Shown: piece by piece, positions 43,340-52,997 of the stretch
Position numbering within the stretch: position 1 is the first letter of the stretch
How the letters are laid out: each line of letters opens with the position of its first letter
NCBI GenBank assembly: GCA_005879255.1
Contig: VBKY01000041.1
Span: forward strand, 482 to 61,693
Direction: 5' to 3'
DNA: 61,212 nt
Source: Deltaproteobacteria bacterium
GTDB lineage: Bacteria; Desulfobacterota_B; Binatia; UBA9968
The notes under the pieces: generated by a model
Database searches by the model: none
What the model was told of the DNA's origin: nothing
Seen by the model: only the letters and a program-made list of their open reading frames with translations
Made by a program: the position numbers and the translations under genes

Positions 43340-44536
43340 TCAGACCAATTTCGCTACGGCTTCGCGTATACGCGCGCAGCCTTTTTCGATATCTTGCAGC
43401 GAGGTCGCGTAAGAAAAGCGAATGTGTTCGTTGGAGCCGAAGTCTTCGCCCGGGACGCCCGCGACTTTTGCTTCTTCGAGTAGGTAGTCTGCGACATCGC
43501 AGGGGGAGCCGAGCTTTTTCCCGTTTGCTGTCTTACCGAGCAGCGCCGCGATGTTGGGGAACACGTAAAACGCTCCTTGCGGTTTGAGGCAGTGAATTCC
43601 GTCGATGGCGTTCAGCTTGTCGACGATAAGATCGCGCCGCTTGTGAAACTCGCGGACCATCGGCGCAACTTCCTCTTGCGATCCGTCAATCGCTTCCAAC
43701 GCTGCTGCTTGGGCGATCGATGTCGGATTCGAAGTGCTCTGGCTTTGAATTTTGGCCGCGGCCGCGATGATATCGCTCGGGCCTAGAGCGTAGCCGATGC
43801 GCCAACCCGTCATCGCGTAAGTTTTTGAAACGCCGTTCACGATAATCGTACGGTCGCGCAATTCGGGGCAGAGCGTCACGATGTTATGGACTTCAAATCC
43901 GTCGTAGACGATTTTCTCATAGATGTCGTCGGCGAGGATGAGGCAATCATGCTTGTCTAGAACACCTGCAATACCAAGCAACTCGTCCCGGCCATAGGTT
44001 GCTCCGGTCGGATTGCATGGACTGTTTATTAGAAACACTCGGGTCTTGGGCGTAAGCGCCGCTTGGAGTTGCTGTGGCTTTATGCGGAATCCGGTGGATT
44101 CATTTGTCGAAATCAACTTGGGTATGCCGCCCGCTAACAAAGCCATGTCCGAATAGCTGACCCAATACGGCGCGGCAACCAGGACCTCGTCGCCCGGATT
44201 AACCACGGCTTGTAAAACGTTGTAAATGGAATGCTTGGCGCCGCAACTCACGATCACGTCTTCCTTGCGATAAACGAGACCATGCTCGCGCTGGTATTTT
44301 GCAGCAATTGCCTCGCGCAGCGGCTCGATGCCCTTAACGTCGGTGTATTTGGTCATGCCTTTACGCAGCGCTTCGATGGCCGCGGCTTTGATACGTTCCG
44401 GCGTGTCGAAATCCGGCTCGCCGGCGGAAAAATTGACGACATCGATTCCTTCGGCGCGAAGTTTGCCGGCTTTGGCAGCGATCGCCAGAGTCACGGAAGG
44501 TTTGATCAGTTTGGTTTTTTCGGCGAGCTTTGTCAT
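43340..44536 (-). CDS. Class I aminotransferase (aspartate aminotransferase-like)
   Basis: This PLP enzyme (398 residues) is of the bacterial AspC type Ib: MTKLAEKTKLIKPSVTLAI at the start, NFSAGEPDFDTPERIKAAA, GAKHSIYNVLQAV, INSPCNPTGATYGRDEL, and VNGVSKTYAMTGWRIGYALG with the PLP lysine. It probably transaminates aspartate or a related amino acid. It is the last gene of the rsmD-coaD-aminotransferase run, 12 bases after coaD. Confidence 0.92.
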   Translation of the reverse strand: MTKLAEKTKLIKPSVTLAIAAKAGKLRAEGIDVVNFSAGEPDFDTPERIKAAAIEALRKGMTKYTDVKGIEPLREAIAAKYQREHGLVYRKEDVIVSCGAKHSIYNVLQAVVNPGDEVLVAAPYWVSYSDMALLAGGIPKLISTNESTGFRIKPQQLQAALTPKTRVFLINSPCNPTGATYGRDELLGIAGVLDKHDCLILADDIYEKIVYDGFEVHNIVTLCPELRDRTIIVNGVSKTYAMTGWRIGYALGPSDIIAAAAKIQSQSTSNPTSIAQAAALEAIDGSQEEVAPMVREFHKRRDLIVDKLNAIDGIHCLKPQGAFYVFPNIAALLGKTANGKKLGSPCDVADYLLEEAKVAGVPGEDFGSNEHIRFSYATSLQDIEKGCARIREAVAKLV

Positions 44537-44548
44537 TAAAGTAGTTCC

Positions 44549-45043
44549 TCAGCGGTTAAACTTTTGTTTGAGCATCTTCAAAACGTTGTCAGGCACGAGG
44601 CCGGAGACATCACCACCCAGACTGACCACTTCCTTAACCAGGCGCGAGCTGGTGTAGAACTCCGATTCGCCGGTCATCATGAACAGGGTCTCGAGCTTTG
44701 GTTTAAGTCGGTGATTCATCATTGCCATCTGGAACTCATATTCAAAATCCGACACCGCTCTGAGACCACGGATGACCACCGTGGAGTGCTTGCGCTCAGC
44801 ATAGTCGACGAGCAAGCCGTGAAACGAATCGGCTTGGACCCGGCCCTGGAGATCCGCGAAAACGTCATTGATCATTTTGAGCCGCTCTTGCACCGTGAAC
44901 AAACAATGATCTTTGTCCGGATTGGTCGCGATGGCGACGATGATCTTGTCAAAAACCCTCAAGGTGCGCTTGACCAGATCCACATGCCCGTTGGTAATCG
45001 GATCGAACGAGCCCGGGTAGATGGCGATATTGTCGATAGCCAT
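44549..45043 (-). CDS. coaD: Pantetheine-phosphate adenylyltransferase
   Basis: CoaD makes dephospho-CoA from phosphopantetheine and ATP. AIYPGSFDPITNGHVDLVKRTLRVFDKIIVAIATNP contains the nucleotidyltransferase GSFDPxTxGH motif, VVIRGLRAVSDFEYEFQMAMMN and the later FTSSRLVKE-like stretch (YTSSRLVKEVVSLGGDVSG) are standard. At 164 residues it is complete. It starts nine bases after rsmD. Confidence 0.96.
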   Translation of the reverse strand: MAIDNIAIYPGSFDPITNGHVDLVKRTLRVFDKIIVAIATNPDKDHCLFTVQERLKMINDVFADLQGRVQADSFHGLLVDYAERKHSTVVIRGLRAVSDFEYEFQMAMMNHRLKPKLETLFMMTGESEFYTSSRLVKEVVSLGGDVSGLVPDNVLKMLKQKFNR

Positions 45044-45052
45044 AGGTTCTCC

Positions 45053-45625
45053 TCAAGCATCTGGATCGGTTTTGGGTTCGGGTCTAAAGAACGAAAGCAA
45101 AGTATCACCATAACGACGCTGGTCGTTCAAGACGAGAGATCGGTAACGCGAGTTTACGGCTTCGCGTGTGCTATGCTCGGCGACGACCGTTCCCGACTGG
45201 TACAACAAATCCCCTTGGGCGAGCACCTGCAGCGATGATTCCAGCAATCCCTGATTGTACGGCGGGTCGAGAAAAATCATATCGAATTTCTCGTCTCGTT
45301 TGGCCAACGTCTTCAAAGCTCGGGCCGCCGGAGCGATCCAGATCTCCGTTCGCGCCGTAAGTCCGAGCCTCCGGAGATTTTCCCGGATCGCCGTCGCCGA
45401 CCGCGCCGACGCATCGACCAAGACCGCTTTTACCGCGCCTCGGCTTAATGCTTCGATGCTAAGGTTCCCGGTTCCGGCAAACAAGTCGAGCACCTTCATT
45501 CCGGTAAAGTCATGCGGCAGAATATTGAACAGCGACTCTTTGACGCGCGCCGCCGTGGGCCGCACGGCTTGACCCTTGGGCACAATCAGCCGGCGGCCTT
45601 TTCTTTCTCCTCCGATTACCCGCAT
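45053..45625 (-). CDS. rsmD: 16S rRNA (guanine-966-N2)-methyltransferase RsmD
   Basis: RsmD methylates G966 of 16S rRNA. MRVIGGERKGRRLIVPKGQAVRPTAARVKESLFNIL is the family start, VLDLFAGTGNLSIEALSRGA is the SAM-binding loop, and FLDPPYNQGLLE carries the catalytic DPPY motif. The 190 residues are a complete enzyme. It is the first gene of the rsmD-coaD-aminotransferase set. Confidence 0.95.
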   Translation of the reverse strand: MRVIGGERKGRRLIVPKGQAVRPTAARVKESLFNILPHDFTGMKVLDLFAGTGNLSIEALSRGAVKAVLVDASARSATAIRENLRRLGLTARTEIWIAPAARALKTLAKRDEKFDMIFLDPPYNQGLLESSLQVLAQGDLLYQSGTVVAEHSTREAVNSRYRSLVLNDQRRYGDTLLSFFRPEPKTDPDA

Positions 45626-45687
45626 TTTGATTCAATCACTCCGCCTATTGCCTAATGCTTGGCCGTCTCAATTGGCGACCAACGCGG

Positions 45688-46725
45688 CTATCCGTCCATG
45701 GACAGAACCATCTTGCCGAACTGTTGACCCGCTTCCATGCGTTGGTGCGCACTCGCTGTGTCTTTGAGCGAAAATATTTGATCGAGAATCGGTTTGGTGC
45801 GCGCGACAGCCATTAAATCTAAAACCTGGCGAAACTCTTCGCGCGTGACCACCATAGATCCGAAAACCCTTAAATGATTCCAGAACACCCGCCGAAGGTC
45901 AGTTTGCGGACTGGCGCCCGCGGTCGCTCCGCAAGTAACCAAGCGTCCGCCTTTAGCCAGCGCGGCAAAACTCTTAACCCAACCGTCACCACCAACGCAG
46001 TCAACGACGACGTCGACGCCGCGCTTGTCGGTAAGATTTCTCACTTCTTTAGCGACGTCCGCCGTCTGGTAGTTGATCCCATGTTCGGCGCCGAGCTTGT
46101 TGGCCATTGCCAATTTGTCTTCGCTGCTCGATGTGACGATGATATGTGCGCCGATTGAGGCAGCGATTTGGAAAGCGGCTGTAGCGATTCCACCGCCGAT
46201 GCCCAGAATCAACACCGATTCACCGGGTTTTAACTGAGCATCGTTGATCAGCATACGCCACGCAGTGGTGTAAACCAAAGGAAAGGCGGCGGCTTCTTCG
46301 AACGAGAGCCCTTGCGGCATCGGGTAACAATTGCTAGCGGGGACTCTCACGTACTCGGCGTAGGTGCCGTTGTCGCGCTCTCCCAATAGCCGCCGTTGGC
46401 TGCACAAGTGCTCGCGTTGAGCGTTGCAAAATTCGCAACGGCGGCAACTACTCGCTGGATAAAGACATACAGCGTCGCCGGGGCTGACGTTGCTCACCTC
46501 GGCGCCGATCTCGGCGATTGTACCCGCGCCGTCACTTCCTAGAATATGCGGCAAGTGCGCGGCCGCGGGACCTATGCCGCGGCGAACGGAAACGTCATGG
46601 TGATTGACCGATGCAGCTTTGAGTCTAACGATCGCATCGTGGGACGATTTCAATTGTGGATCGTCGGTCTCTTCGTAATGCAAGTTATCAATTCCACCGT
46701 AGGCGTGGAGCCGGACAGCTTTCAA
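45688..46725 (-). CDS. Zinc-binding alcohol dehydrogenase / quinone oxidoreductase family protein
   Basis: This MDR-family enzyme (345 residues) starts MKAVRLHAYGGIDNLHYEETDDP and has HILGSDGAGTIAEIG for the catalytic region, a four-cysteine structural zinc loop (SCRRCEFCNAQREHLC) and the NADPH-binding VLILGIGGGIATAAFQIAASIGAHIIVTSSS. The zinc loop argues for an alcohol dehydrogenase-type member rather than a true quinone reductase. Substrate unknown. It lies upstream of rsmD on the same strand. Confidence 0.85.
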   Translation of the reverse strand: MKAVRLHAYGGIDNLHYEETDDPQLKSSHDAIVRLKAASVNHHDVSVRRGIGPAAAHLPHILGSDGAGTIAEIGAEVSNVSPGDAVCLYPASSCRRCEFCNAQREHLCSQRRLLGERDNGTYAEYVRVPASNCYPMPQGLSFEEAAAFPLVYTTAWRMLINDAQLKPGESVLILGIGGGIATAAFQIAASIGAHIIVTSSSEDKLAMANKLGAEHGINYQTADVAKEVRNLTDKRGVDVVVDCVGGDGWVKSFAALAKGGRLVTCGATAGASPQTDLRRVFWNHLRVFGSMVVTREEFRQVLDLMAVARTKPILDQIFSLKDTASAHQRMEAGQQFGKMVLSMDG

Positions 46726-46875
46726 GAAATCGTCACCTGGGAAACATTATTTGCGTACGGCCAAGCCTCGGCGTGTCAAAGAGAACCGCGGAACGCAACC
46801 GATGCATTTACGCTTTCCGAGAATTGGAATTTCAAACGGTAGCGTGGGTTGATAGCTGATCTTCGTCTATCGACG

Positions 46876-47226
46876 TTACGCTGAGAAGGAGGTTCCACAG
46901 CCGCAAGTGCCGGTGGCGTTGGGGTTGCTGAATTTGAAACCACCCCCATAAATTCCGGTGACAAAGTCGATGACCGTGCCGGCGAGATATGGAGCGCTGG
47001 TGCGATCAATGTAAACTTTCACGCCATTTCGCTCGAGAACAAGGTCCTCCGCCTTTTGATCTTTGTCGAAATCAAGCTTGTAGGAATAGCCCGAGCAGCC
47101 GCCATCGGCCACCGCAACTCGCAATCCGTATCCTTCGCGCTGGTCGCGGGCCAGTAGCTTTTTCACCTGTTCAACGGCGCTATCCGTGAGCTTCAAGTCG
47201 ACGTCGGGGGTTTCAGTCGTGTTCAT
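46876..47226 (-). CDS. erpA: Iron-sulfur cluster insertion protein (ErpA/IscA, HesB family)
   Basis: This 116-residue A-type carrier inserts Fe-S clusters into target proteins. It shows the three conserved cysteines: one in ADGGCSGYSYKLDF and two in TCGCGTSFSA at the C-terminus, with GIYGGGFKFSNPNATG just before, a motif closer to ErpA than IscA. No isc or suf genes are adjacent. It is 71 bases downstream of ftsY on the same strand. Confidence 0.9.
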   Translation of the reverse strand: MNTTETPDVDLKLTDSAVEQVKKLLARDQREGYGLRVAVADGGCSGYSYKLDFDKDQKAEDLVLERNGVKVYIDRTSAPYLAGTVIDFVTGIYGGGFKFSNPNATGTCGCGTSFSA

Positions 47227-47297
47227 GTGTGGAGCCTCTCGTTAAGAGTATTGCCGAGGCCGCGCCAAGTCAAGTCGAGCTTTTAGGCAGCTCGAAG

Positions 47298-48224
47298 TCA
47301 TTTCTCAAACAAAGCTCGGACAAATTGGCTGGCGTCGAAGGGCTGCAAATCTTCCACATCTTCACCGACGCCGATGTACTTTACCGGAACGCCGAGCTCT
47401 TCCTGAATGCTGATGATCACGCCGCCTTTGGCCGTGCCGTCGAGCTTGGTCAAAACAATGCCGCTGATGGCGGTCGCCTCCTTGAAAACGCGCGCTTGCT
47501 GAAGACCATTTTGGCCGGTGGGCGCGTCGAGGACCAAAAGCGTCTCATGGGGCGCGTCGGGTTGCTCGCGGGTGATGACTCGGCGAATTTTTTTGAGTTC
47601 TTCGATCAAGTGTGCCTTGGTGTGGAGACGGCCGGCGGTGTCAATCAGAAGAACGTCTATGCCGCGGCTTTTTGCTGCTTGCATGCCATCGAAAACGACC
47701 GCGGACGGGTCGGCACCCGGGCGGTGTTTGATGACTTCGACGCCCACGCGTTGCCCCCAGATATCGAGTTGTTCGATAGCCGCAGCGCGAAACGTGTCGC
47801 CGGCCACGAGCAAGACCTTTTTTCCGGCGCTTTGGTATTGCGCCGCGAGTTTGCCGATCGTTGTCGTCTTGCCGACCCCGTTGACGCCGAGAAACAGAAT
47901 CACCCACGGCCGGGCTGAGAACGGCGTGATCTTCTGGCCCGGCACCGATCTCTGGAGCACCTGAACCAGCGCCGTTTGCAAGTACGCGCCCATGTCTTGC
48001 TCGGCGTCAACCTCATTGACGGGCCACAGCTGCCGCAACGCGTCCATTAGTTTTTGGCTTGCCTTCACGCCGACATCGGCAGCAATCAGGCTTTCTTCCA
48101 TGGCGTCGAGAGACGCTTCATCCCAACGACGATTCTGAAAGATAGAGCCGATATTCTGATACAGGCTCTCCCGGCTTTTACTTAGGCCTTGTTTGAGGCG
48201 TTGAAAGAAAGAACCGCCTGCCAT
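47298..48224 (-). CDS. ftsY: Signal recognition particle receptor FtsY
   Basis: FtsY is the membrane-associated GTPase that receives SRP-ribosome complexes. I use the ATG at 48224 (MAGGSFFQRLKQGLSKSRESL), giving about 308 residues; an upstream TTG at 48260 is possible. The NG domain has GVNGVGKTTTIGKLAAQ (about 113-124), DTAGRLHTKAHLIEELKK, TKLDGTAKGG and the ending KYIGVGEDVEDLQPFDASQFV. There is almost no acidic A domain, as in many non-enterobacterial FtsY. It follows smc. Confidence 0.94.
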   Translation of the reverse strand: MAGGSFFQRLKQGLSKSRESLYQNIGSIFQNRRWDEASLDAMEESLIAADVGVKASQKLMDALRQLWPVNEVDAEQDMGAYLQTALVQVLQRSVPGQKITPFSARPWVILFLGVNGVGKTTTIGKLAAQYQSAGKKVLLVAGDTFRAAAIEQLDIWGQRVGVEVIKHRPGADPSAVVFDGMQAAKSRGIDVLLIDTAGRLHTKAHLIEELKKIRRVITREQPDAPHETLLVLDAPTGQNGLQQARVFKEATAISGIVLTKLDGTAKGGVIISIQEELGVPVKYIGVGEDVEDLQPFDASQFVRALFEK

Positions 48225-48300
48225 GTTATTGATAGTCTGCGAACGTTGCAGGAGAGTCAACGGGAGCGGACAAGGATTTGTAACAAGACCAAGCGGAGCG

Positions 48301-51300
48301 CTAGGTCATTCGCACCGACACGACCTTTGAAACCCCCGGTTCCGCCATGGTGATGCCGTAAAGAACCTCGGCGGCCTGCATGGATTTCTTGTTGTGCGTG
48401 ACCAGGACGAACTGAGAGTGCTCGCTCATCTCTGTGATCAGCTCGGTGAATCGGTCGATGTTGGCGTCATCCAAGGGCGCGTCGACTTCGTCGAGGAAAC
48501 AGAAGGGACTCGGCTTGGTCAAAAAGATCGCGAACAACAGGCTCACGGCTGTGAGGGCCTTTTCGCCGCCGGAGAGCAACGTGATCGATTGGAGCTTCTT
48601 GCCGGGCGGCTGAACCACGATATCGACGCCGGTCTCGAGATAGTCGTTCTCATCGGTGAGCACCAGTTTGGCCTTGCCACCGCGGAACAGCCGGGGAAAG
48701 ATCACTTCGAACTTCTCGTTGATCGCTTCGAAACTTTCCTTAAAACGCAGACGACAGACACGATTGAGTTTGACGATAGTTTGCTGCAAGTCAGCGATCG
48801 ATTTTTCCAAGTCTTCCTTTTGCTGGTTCATGAATTTAAAACGCGTGGTAAGTTCTTCGTATTCGCCGATGGCGGCCAGATTCACCTCACCCATACGCTC
48901 CAGGCGGCCGCGCAGCTCGTCGATTTCGCTTACCAGGTCTACTTTTGAAGGGCCGTTCTCGGAAAGATCAACGGAGAGAGTATCAAGGTCGGCATCATAT
49001 TTTTCGCGCAGGTTTGCCGCCAGATGCTGTAGCCCTAGCCGTTTTTCCGCGAGCGAGAGTTGGACACCGCTTTTTTCCTCTTGGCAGGATTCGCCGAGTG
49101 GCCGCAGTTCCTTGATCGCCTCGCCGATCTCAGCGAGCTGCATCGAGATGCCGCGGTATTTCTGGCGCTCGGTCTGGAGTTGTTGTTCCAATTTTTGCAG
49201 TTCGCTGCGGCTCGACAGGAGCGCTTCCTCGGTGTGAGCCAACGCTTGCTCGATCTCTTGACGCCGCCGCTGAAAATCCGCGCGCCGCGTCTGGCAAGTC
49301 GCGATCTCTTGGGCGGTCGCCTCTTGCAGCTTTAATCGATTGGCCAGATTGGTGTGAGTGTTCTCTCTTTTCTCTCCCAAAGCTGCGTTGCGGACGCGTG
49401 ACTGCGTCACCGCAGATTCAGCGGCTCCGACGGCCTGGCGCAATTCCGCGCAGGCAGTTTGCTTTTGCGCCAGCACTCGTTCGCGTTCCAGCTTCTCTTC
49501 GGAGCGCGCCTGGGTCGTGCTCAGGCAGCGTTGAATTTCCTCGTTCACCAGGTGGAGCGTCGCGGTGAGATCACTTTGTTCCTCGGTGAGCGCGCGGACG
49601 GATTGCGTGAGGCGCTCCAGTTCTTGATTGGCGGCGCGCTGCTCATGTTCGAGGCGCACGCGCTCGAGTTCCAGCCGGTGGATCTCGGCGCTCAACAGGT
49701 TTTTTTTGGTTTCCGCCTGATCGAGCTCCTGCTTGAGCGTTTCACTCTCGCGCTCTTCCCTGGGAAGTTGAGATTCCAATTGAGCCAGAACGCTTGCCAA
49801 TTCCCGGATACGGCGCCGCTGCGTGAGAACGCTTCTTTCAAGCGGTGCGCCGCTGCCACCGGTCACGATCCCCATTGGATCGATCACTTCGCCGTCAGGA
49901 GTGACCAGCGTGCTGTAGTAGCCATTGCGATTCCACAGCGCCAAACCGGCCTGGAGATCTCGCACCACCACCACGTCGGAAAGCAGGTACTCTGCGACGT
50001 CGTGATAGCCCTCTTTGACAGAGATCACATTGATCAACGGCGCGATCACTTCGGATTCACCGAGGGGCAACTCTTTATGTAGTTTGCGTGACAGCTCTCG
50101 CGGGATAAAGCTGCCGCGGCCGGACGCCTGATTTTTCAGATACTCGATCGCTTCTAAGCCTTCTTGATGGCCCTTGACGATGATGTACTGCAAGCGGTCT
50201 CCCAAGACCGCTGTGAGCGCCTTCTCGTACGCTTCCGGCGCGTCGATGACGTCCGCCACTAACCCATAGATGCCGTTGGGCGTCACCTCCTGCTGTTTCT
50301 TCAGCATAATGGCCCGTACGCCCTCTTGGTATCCCTCGTAATTTTTTTGTAGATCCGCCAGAGACTCGAGGCGGGAGCGGTTTTCCTGGATCTGCGCCTT
50401 GAGTGCAGCGATTTTCTTTTCTTGTGCCTGTCTGGCCCGGCTGAGAGCCTGGATCGAAGCCGCCACGTGCGCCGCTTCGAGGGCGCGTTGGCGCATTTCT
50501 TCGGCGCAGCTACCCAAGGCTTGGCTGGATTCGTTTCGTTTTTCGTCGCACGCGCCCAGCGATTCCGTGGTTTCACTGAGCTCCGCCTCGCTTCGCGCCA
50601 GCTCTTTGCTGATTTCGCCGCGCCGCTTGTCTTTAGCCAGAAAATCGTTTTTTAGATAAGCGATCTGGTTGGCCGCATCGATCAATGCTTCCTTTTCTCG
50701 CTCCACGCCATCCTGGAGCATGCGAATCTGGGCCTGGAGTTTTTCGAGTTCACTTTCCTTATCAAGGAGAAAAGTTTCCTCGAACAGTGAAAGCTGAACA
50801 AAACTCTCTTTGGCCTTATTGAGCTCGTCGATTTCTTGAGCGAGCGTCTGAGTTCGCTCCTCGAACTGCGAGAGCGCGGCACGAGCTTCTGCCTCGCTCT
50901 GTTCAAGCTGCGACAGGTCTTTTTTAAAAAATTCGCATTTTTGTTCGTCGCTCTGGATCTGCATGCGGCGCTGGTAGACATTTTCTTGTTGGAGGCCGAT
51001 CTCCCGATCGGCTTCCAACAGTGACAAGCGCACTGCTTCGTTTTCCGCCTCTTTGCGGTGTAACGAGGCAAGGTGTCCCGCCAGGCGATTTTCAACGCTA
51101 GCCAGTGCCGCTTCTTGCTCGGCAATTTCCTGAGTGAAGGTGTCTCGCTGCAGCACGGTGAACGCGAGTTCTTTTTGTTTAAGCTCCGACTTCAGCGCGC
51201 GGTAACGCTCGGCCTTTTTAGCCTGCAACTCCATGGCGCGGATTTGCCGCTCGATTTCGCGCACGATGTCGCTGACTCGCAAAAGATTTTGCTGGGTGCG

Positions 51301-51855
51301 GTCGAGCTTGTTTTCGGCGACGATCCTTCGGCTTTTGTATTTGCTGGTGCCGGCCGCTTCCTCGATCAGGCCACGCCGCTCCTCCGGTTTGGAATTGACC
51401 AATTCATCGACTTTGCCCTGCTCGACGATCGAATAGGCTTTGCTGCCGACGCCGGTCCCCAAAAATAGATCGACAATGTCTTTTAAACGGCAGCTTATTT
51501 TGTTGATGGCGTATTCGGACTCGCCGGAGCGAAACAACCGGCGCGTCACCATAATCTCGCTAAAGTTGCTGTACTCCGCCGGCGCTCGGCCATCTTCGTT
51601 GTCGAAAATAATCGACACTTCGGCCATCCCGGTAGCCGGCAGGCTATCACTGCCGTTAAACACCACGTCTTCCATATGGTGGCCACGCAAATGACGGGCG
51701 CTCTGTTCCCCCATAGCCCAACGCAAAGCATCGACGATATTGGACTTGCCGCATCCGTTGGGGCCGACCACTGCGGTGACACCGGGAGTGATTTCTATAA
51801 CGGTCTTTTGGGCAAAAGACTTAAAGCCGACCATTTCAAGGCGTTTTAAACGCAT
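48301..51855 (-). CDS. smc: Chromosome segregation protein SMC
   Basis: The 1184-residue ATPase of the condensin-like SMC complex. MRLKRLEMVGFKSFAQKT and Walker A GPNGCGKS (31-38) are followed by SARHLRGHHMEDVVF; long coiled coils run from about 165 to 500 and 670 to 1010. The hinge lies between about 510 and 640 (GIYGLVADVI...PDGEVIDPMGIVTGGSGAPLE). The C-terminal ATPase half has LSGGEKALTAVSLLFAI and the Walker B FCFLDEVDAPLDDANIDRF. It is full length. scpA and scpB are not in this window. It is upstream of ftsY, a common arrangement. Confidence 0.97.
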   Translation of the reverse strand: MRLKRLEMVGFKSFAQKTVIEITPGVTAVVGPNGCGKSNIVDALRWAMGEQSARHLRGHHMEDVVFNGSDSLPATGMAEVSIIFDNEDGRAPAEYSNFSEIMVTRRLFRSGESEYAINKISCRLKDIVDLFLGTGVGSKAYSIVEQGKVDELVNSKPEERRGLIEEAAGTSKYKSRRIVAENKLDRTQQNLLRVSDIVREIERQIRAMELQAKKAERYRALKSELKQKELAFTVLQRDTFTQEIAEQEAALASVENRLAGHLASLHRKEAENEAVRLSLLEADREIGLQQENVYQRRMQIQSDEQKCEFFKKDLSQLEQSEAEARAALSQFEERTQTLAQEIDELNKAKESFVQLSLFEETFLLDKESELEKLQAQIRMLQDGVEREKEALIDAANQIAYLKNDFLAKDKRRGEISKELARSEAELSETTESLGACDEKRNESSQALGSCAEEMRQRALEAAHVAASIQALSRARQAQEKKIAALKAQIQENRSRLESLADLQKNYEGYQEGVRAIMLKKQQEVTPNGIYGLVADVIDAPEAYEKALTAVLGDRLQYIIVKGHQEGLEAIEYLKNQASGRGSFIPRELSRKLHKELPLGESEVIAPLINVISVKEGYHDVAEYLLSDVVVVRDLQAGLALWNRNGYYSTLVTPDGEVIDPMGIVTGGSGAPLERSVLTQRRRIRELASVLAQLESQLPREERESETLKQELDQAETKKNLLSAEIHRLELERVRLEHEQRAANQELERLTQSVRALTEEQSDLTATLHLVNEEIQRCLSTTQARSEEKLERERVLAQKQTACAELRQAVGAAESAVTQSRVRNAALGEKRENTHTNLANRLKLQEATAQEIATCQTRRADFQRRRQEIEQALAHTEEALLSSRSELQKLEQQLQTERQKYRGISMQLAEIGEAIKELRPLGESCQEEKSGVQLSLAEKRLGLQHLAANLREKYDADLDTLSVDLSENGPSKVDLVSEIDELRGRLERMGEVNLAAIGEYEELTTRFKFMNQQKEDLEKSIADLQQTIVKLNRVCRLRFKESFEAINEKFEVIFPRLFRGGKAKLVLTDENDYLETGVDIVVQPPGKKLQSITLLSGGEKALTAVSLLFAIFLTKPSPFCFLDEVDAPLDDANIDRFTELITEMSEHSQFVLVTHNKKSMQAAEVLYGITMAEPGVSKVVSVRMT

Positions 51856-52117
51856 AGGCTTATTTCTATTTGTGGAATTTTATGGCAATTCTCGCAGGCG
51901 CAAGCTTGCCCGCAATATTTCACAGTGGCGAAATAGAGTCAAGCAAAAATCACAATATACGGTGGAGTGCTGGAAAACTTACCGCAAGATATAGGCTGAA
52001 CGAAAATATTCTAATTTTCCAAGTCTTTATTGGAGATAAAACAGGTCGGAGTTGCCGGGTCGGAGCCCCGTGCTGCGCGAGGTCGTGCTTCGCTGGCCCT
52101 CGGGGAGAAGAATAAAA

Positions 52118-52750
52118 CTATTTTTCAAGAAGTTCGGTGTTCCAGTACGAAACGTCGATCGTATTGAGAAAGGGCATCCATTCCTTGTAGCGGGACATGC
52201 TGAACGTTTCCTGCATGAATGGCGTCCATTGAGGTTTAAAAGGTCTCCGTACGAGAGGCATGTTAGCCTGCTGTGGGGTCCTGCCCCCCTTGCGGCGGTT
52301 ACACTCGTGACAGGAGCAGACAACGTTTTCCCAGGTCGAGGTGCCATTCTGAGAGCGCGGAATCACATGGTCGAGATTCAACTCATGCCGCGGCAGCCGC
52401 CGGCCGCAATACTGACAAATACACTTATCGCGGGCGTAAATGTTGTAACGGCTGAAGCGCACTTGCCGCTTCGGAACGCGATCGTAAGTAACCAGCAGAA
52501 TAACCCTGGGAACGCGGATTACACGATTGACCAGACCAACGGCTTCATCGTGAGCGGAGACCGATACATCGCTCCAACTGTCAAAGTCGAAGGTTTGGTA
52601 CTGTTCGTTGACCGCCCTTGCGATGCCTTGATAGAGAAGCACAAACGCACGTCGCACCGAGGTAACATGAATGGGCAAATAGGATCGATTGAGAATCAGG
52701 ACCTTGGTATTGAGGATGCTATAGGCAGGCGCCGTCGCCGAATAACTCAT
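52118..52750 (-). CDS. HNH endonuclease
   Basis: This 210-residue protein has a C-terminal HNH domain: CICQYCGRRLPRHELNLDHVIPRSQNG, then WENVVCSCHECNRRKGGRTPQQA, with two CxxC zinc pairs and the DH...N...H catalytic residues. The N-terminal part (LILNRSYLPIHVTSVRRAFVLLYQGIA) is characteristic of a widespread chromosomal HNH family found in many bacteria, whose role is unknown. It is not next to a restriction system, CRISPR array or phage gene. It is divergent from the RNase G gene. Confidence 0.88.
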   Translation of the reverse strand: MSYSATAPAYSILNTKVLILNRSYLPIHVTSVRRAFVLLYQGIARAVNEQYQTFDFDSWSDVSVSAHDEAVGLVNRVIRVPRVILLVTYDRVPKRQVRFSRYNIYARDKCICQYCGRRLPRHELNLDHVIPRSQNGTSTWENVVCSCHECNRRKGGRTPQQANMPLVRRPFKPQWTPFMQETFSMSRYKEWMPFLNTIDVSYWNTELLEK

Positions 52751-52861
52751 AAGCAGCTCTCGGTATTACTAAAGCCAAATGGCGTGTCCGTATTCCTTCC
52801 AAAATATCGGGCGAGCGAGCCAAAGTCAATTCAGCCATTCTTGACTCAAAAGCCGCCTTGC

Positions 52862-52890
52862 TTGAAGTCGGTAGTAAATTCCTCTATAAA
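52862..52890 (+). promoter_or_regulatory. Predicted promoter of the RNase G gene
   Basis: TTGAAG (52862-52867) and TATAAA (52885-52890) are separated by 17 bases, on the plus strand about 100 bases before the ATG at 52998. The leader contains CAACAGTTTTCAACAGTTTTC, a short direct repeat. No other promoter is evident in the divergent gap. Confidence 0.55.
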
Positions 52891-52997
52891 CACAACAGTT
52901 TTCAACAGTTTTCCGTGACGGTCTTTGTGGATTCACCGCTGAAGCCAGGTGACCCGCCCTCGCAGAATCTCCGCCAGGTTTACGCGCTAACATTGGT

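Noticed and set aside
49459..50082. Open frame of 207 codons on the plus strand within smc
   Set aside because: Smc is intact and certain; this frame is antisense over its coiled coil.
52118..52750. Part of a restriction, phage or CRISPR defence system
   Set aside because: The HNH protein belongs to a widespread chromosomal type and its neighbours are smc and RNase G; no methylase, integrase, cas gene or repeat-spacer array was found.
52052..52918. Long open frame (288 codons) on the plus strand opposite the HNH endonuclease gene
   Set aside because: It overlaps the HNH gene, whose zinc and catalytic motifs are clear, and its own protein matches nothing I recognise and is rich in the composition expected of an antisense shadow.
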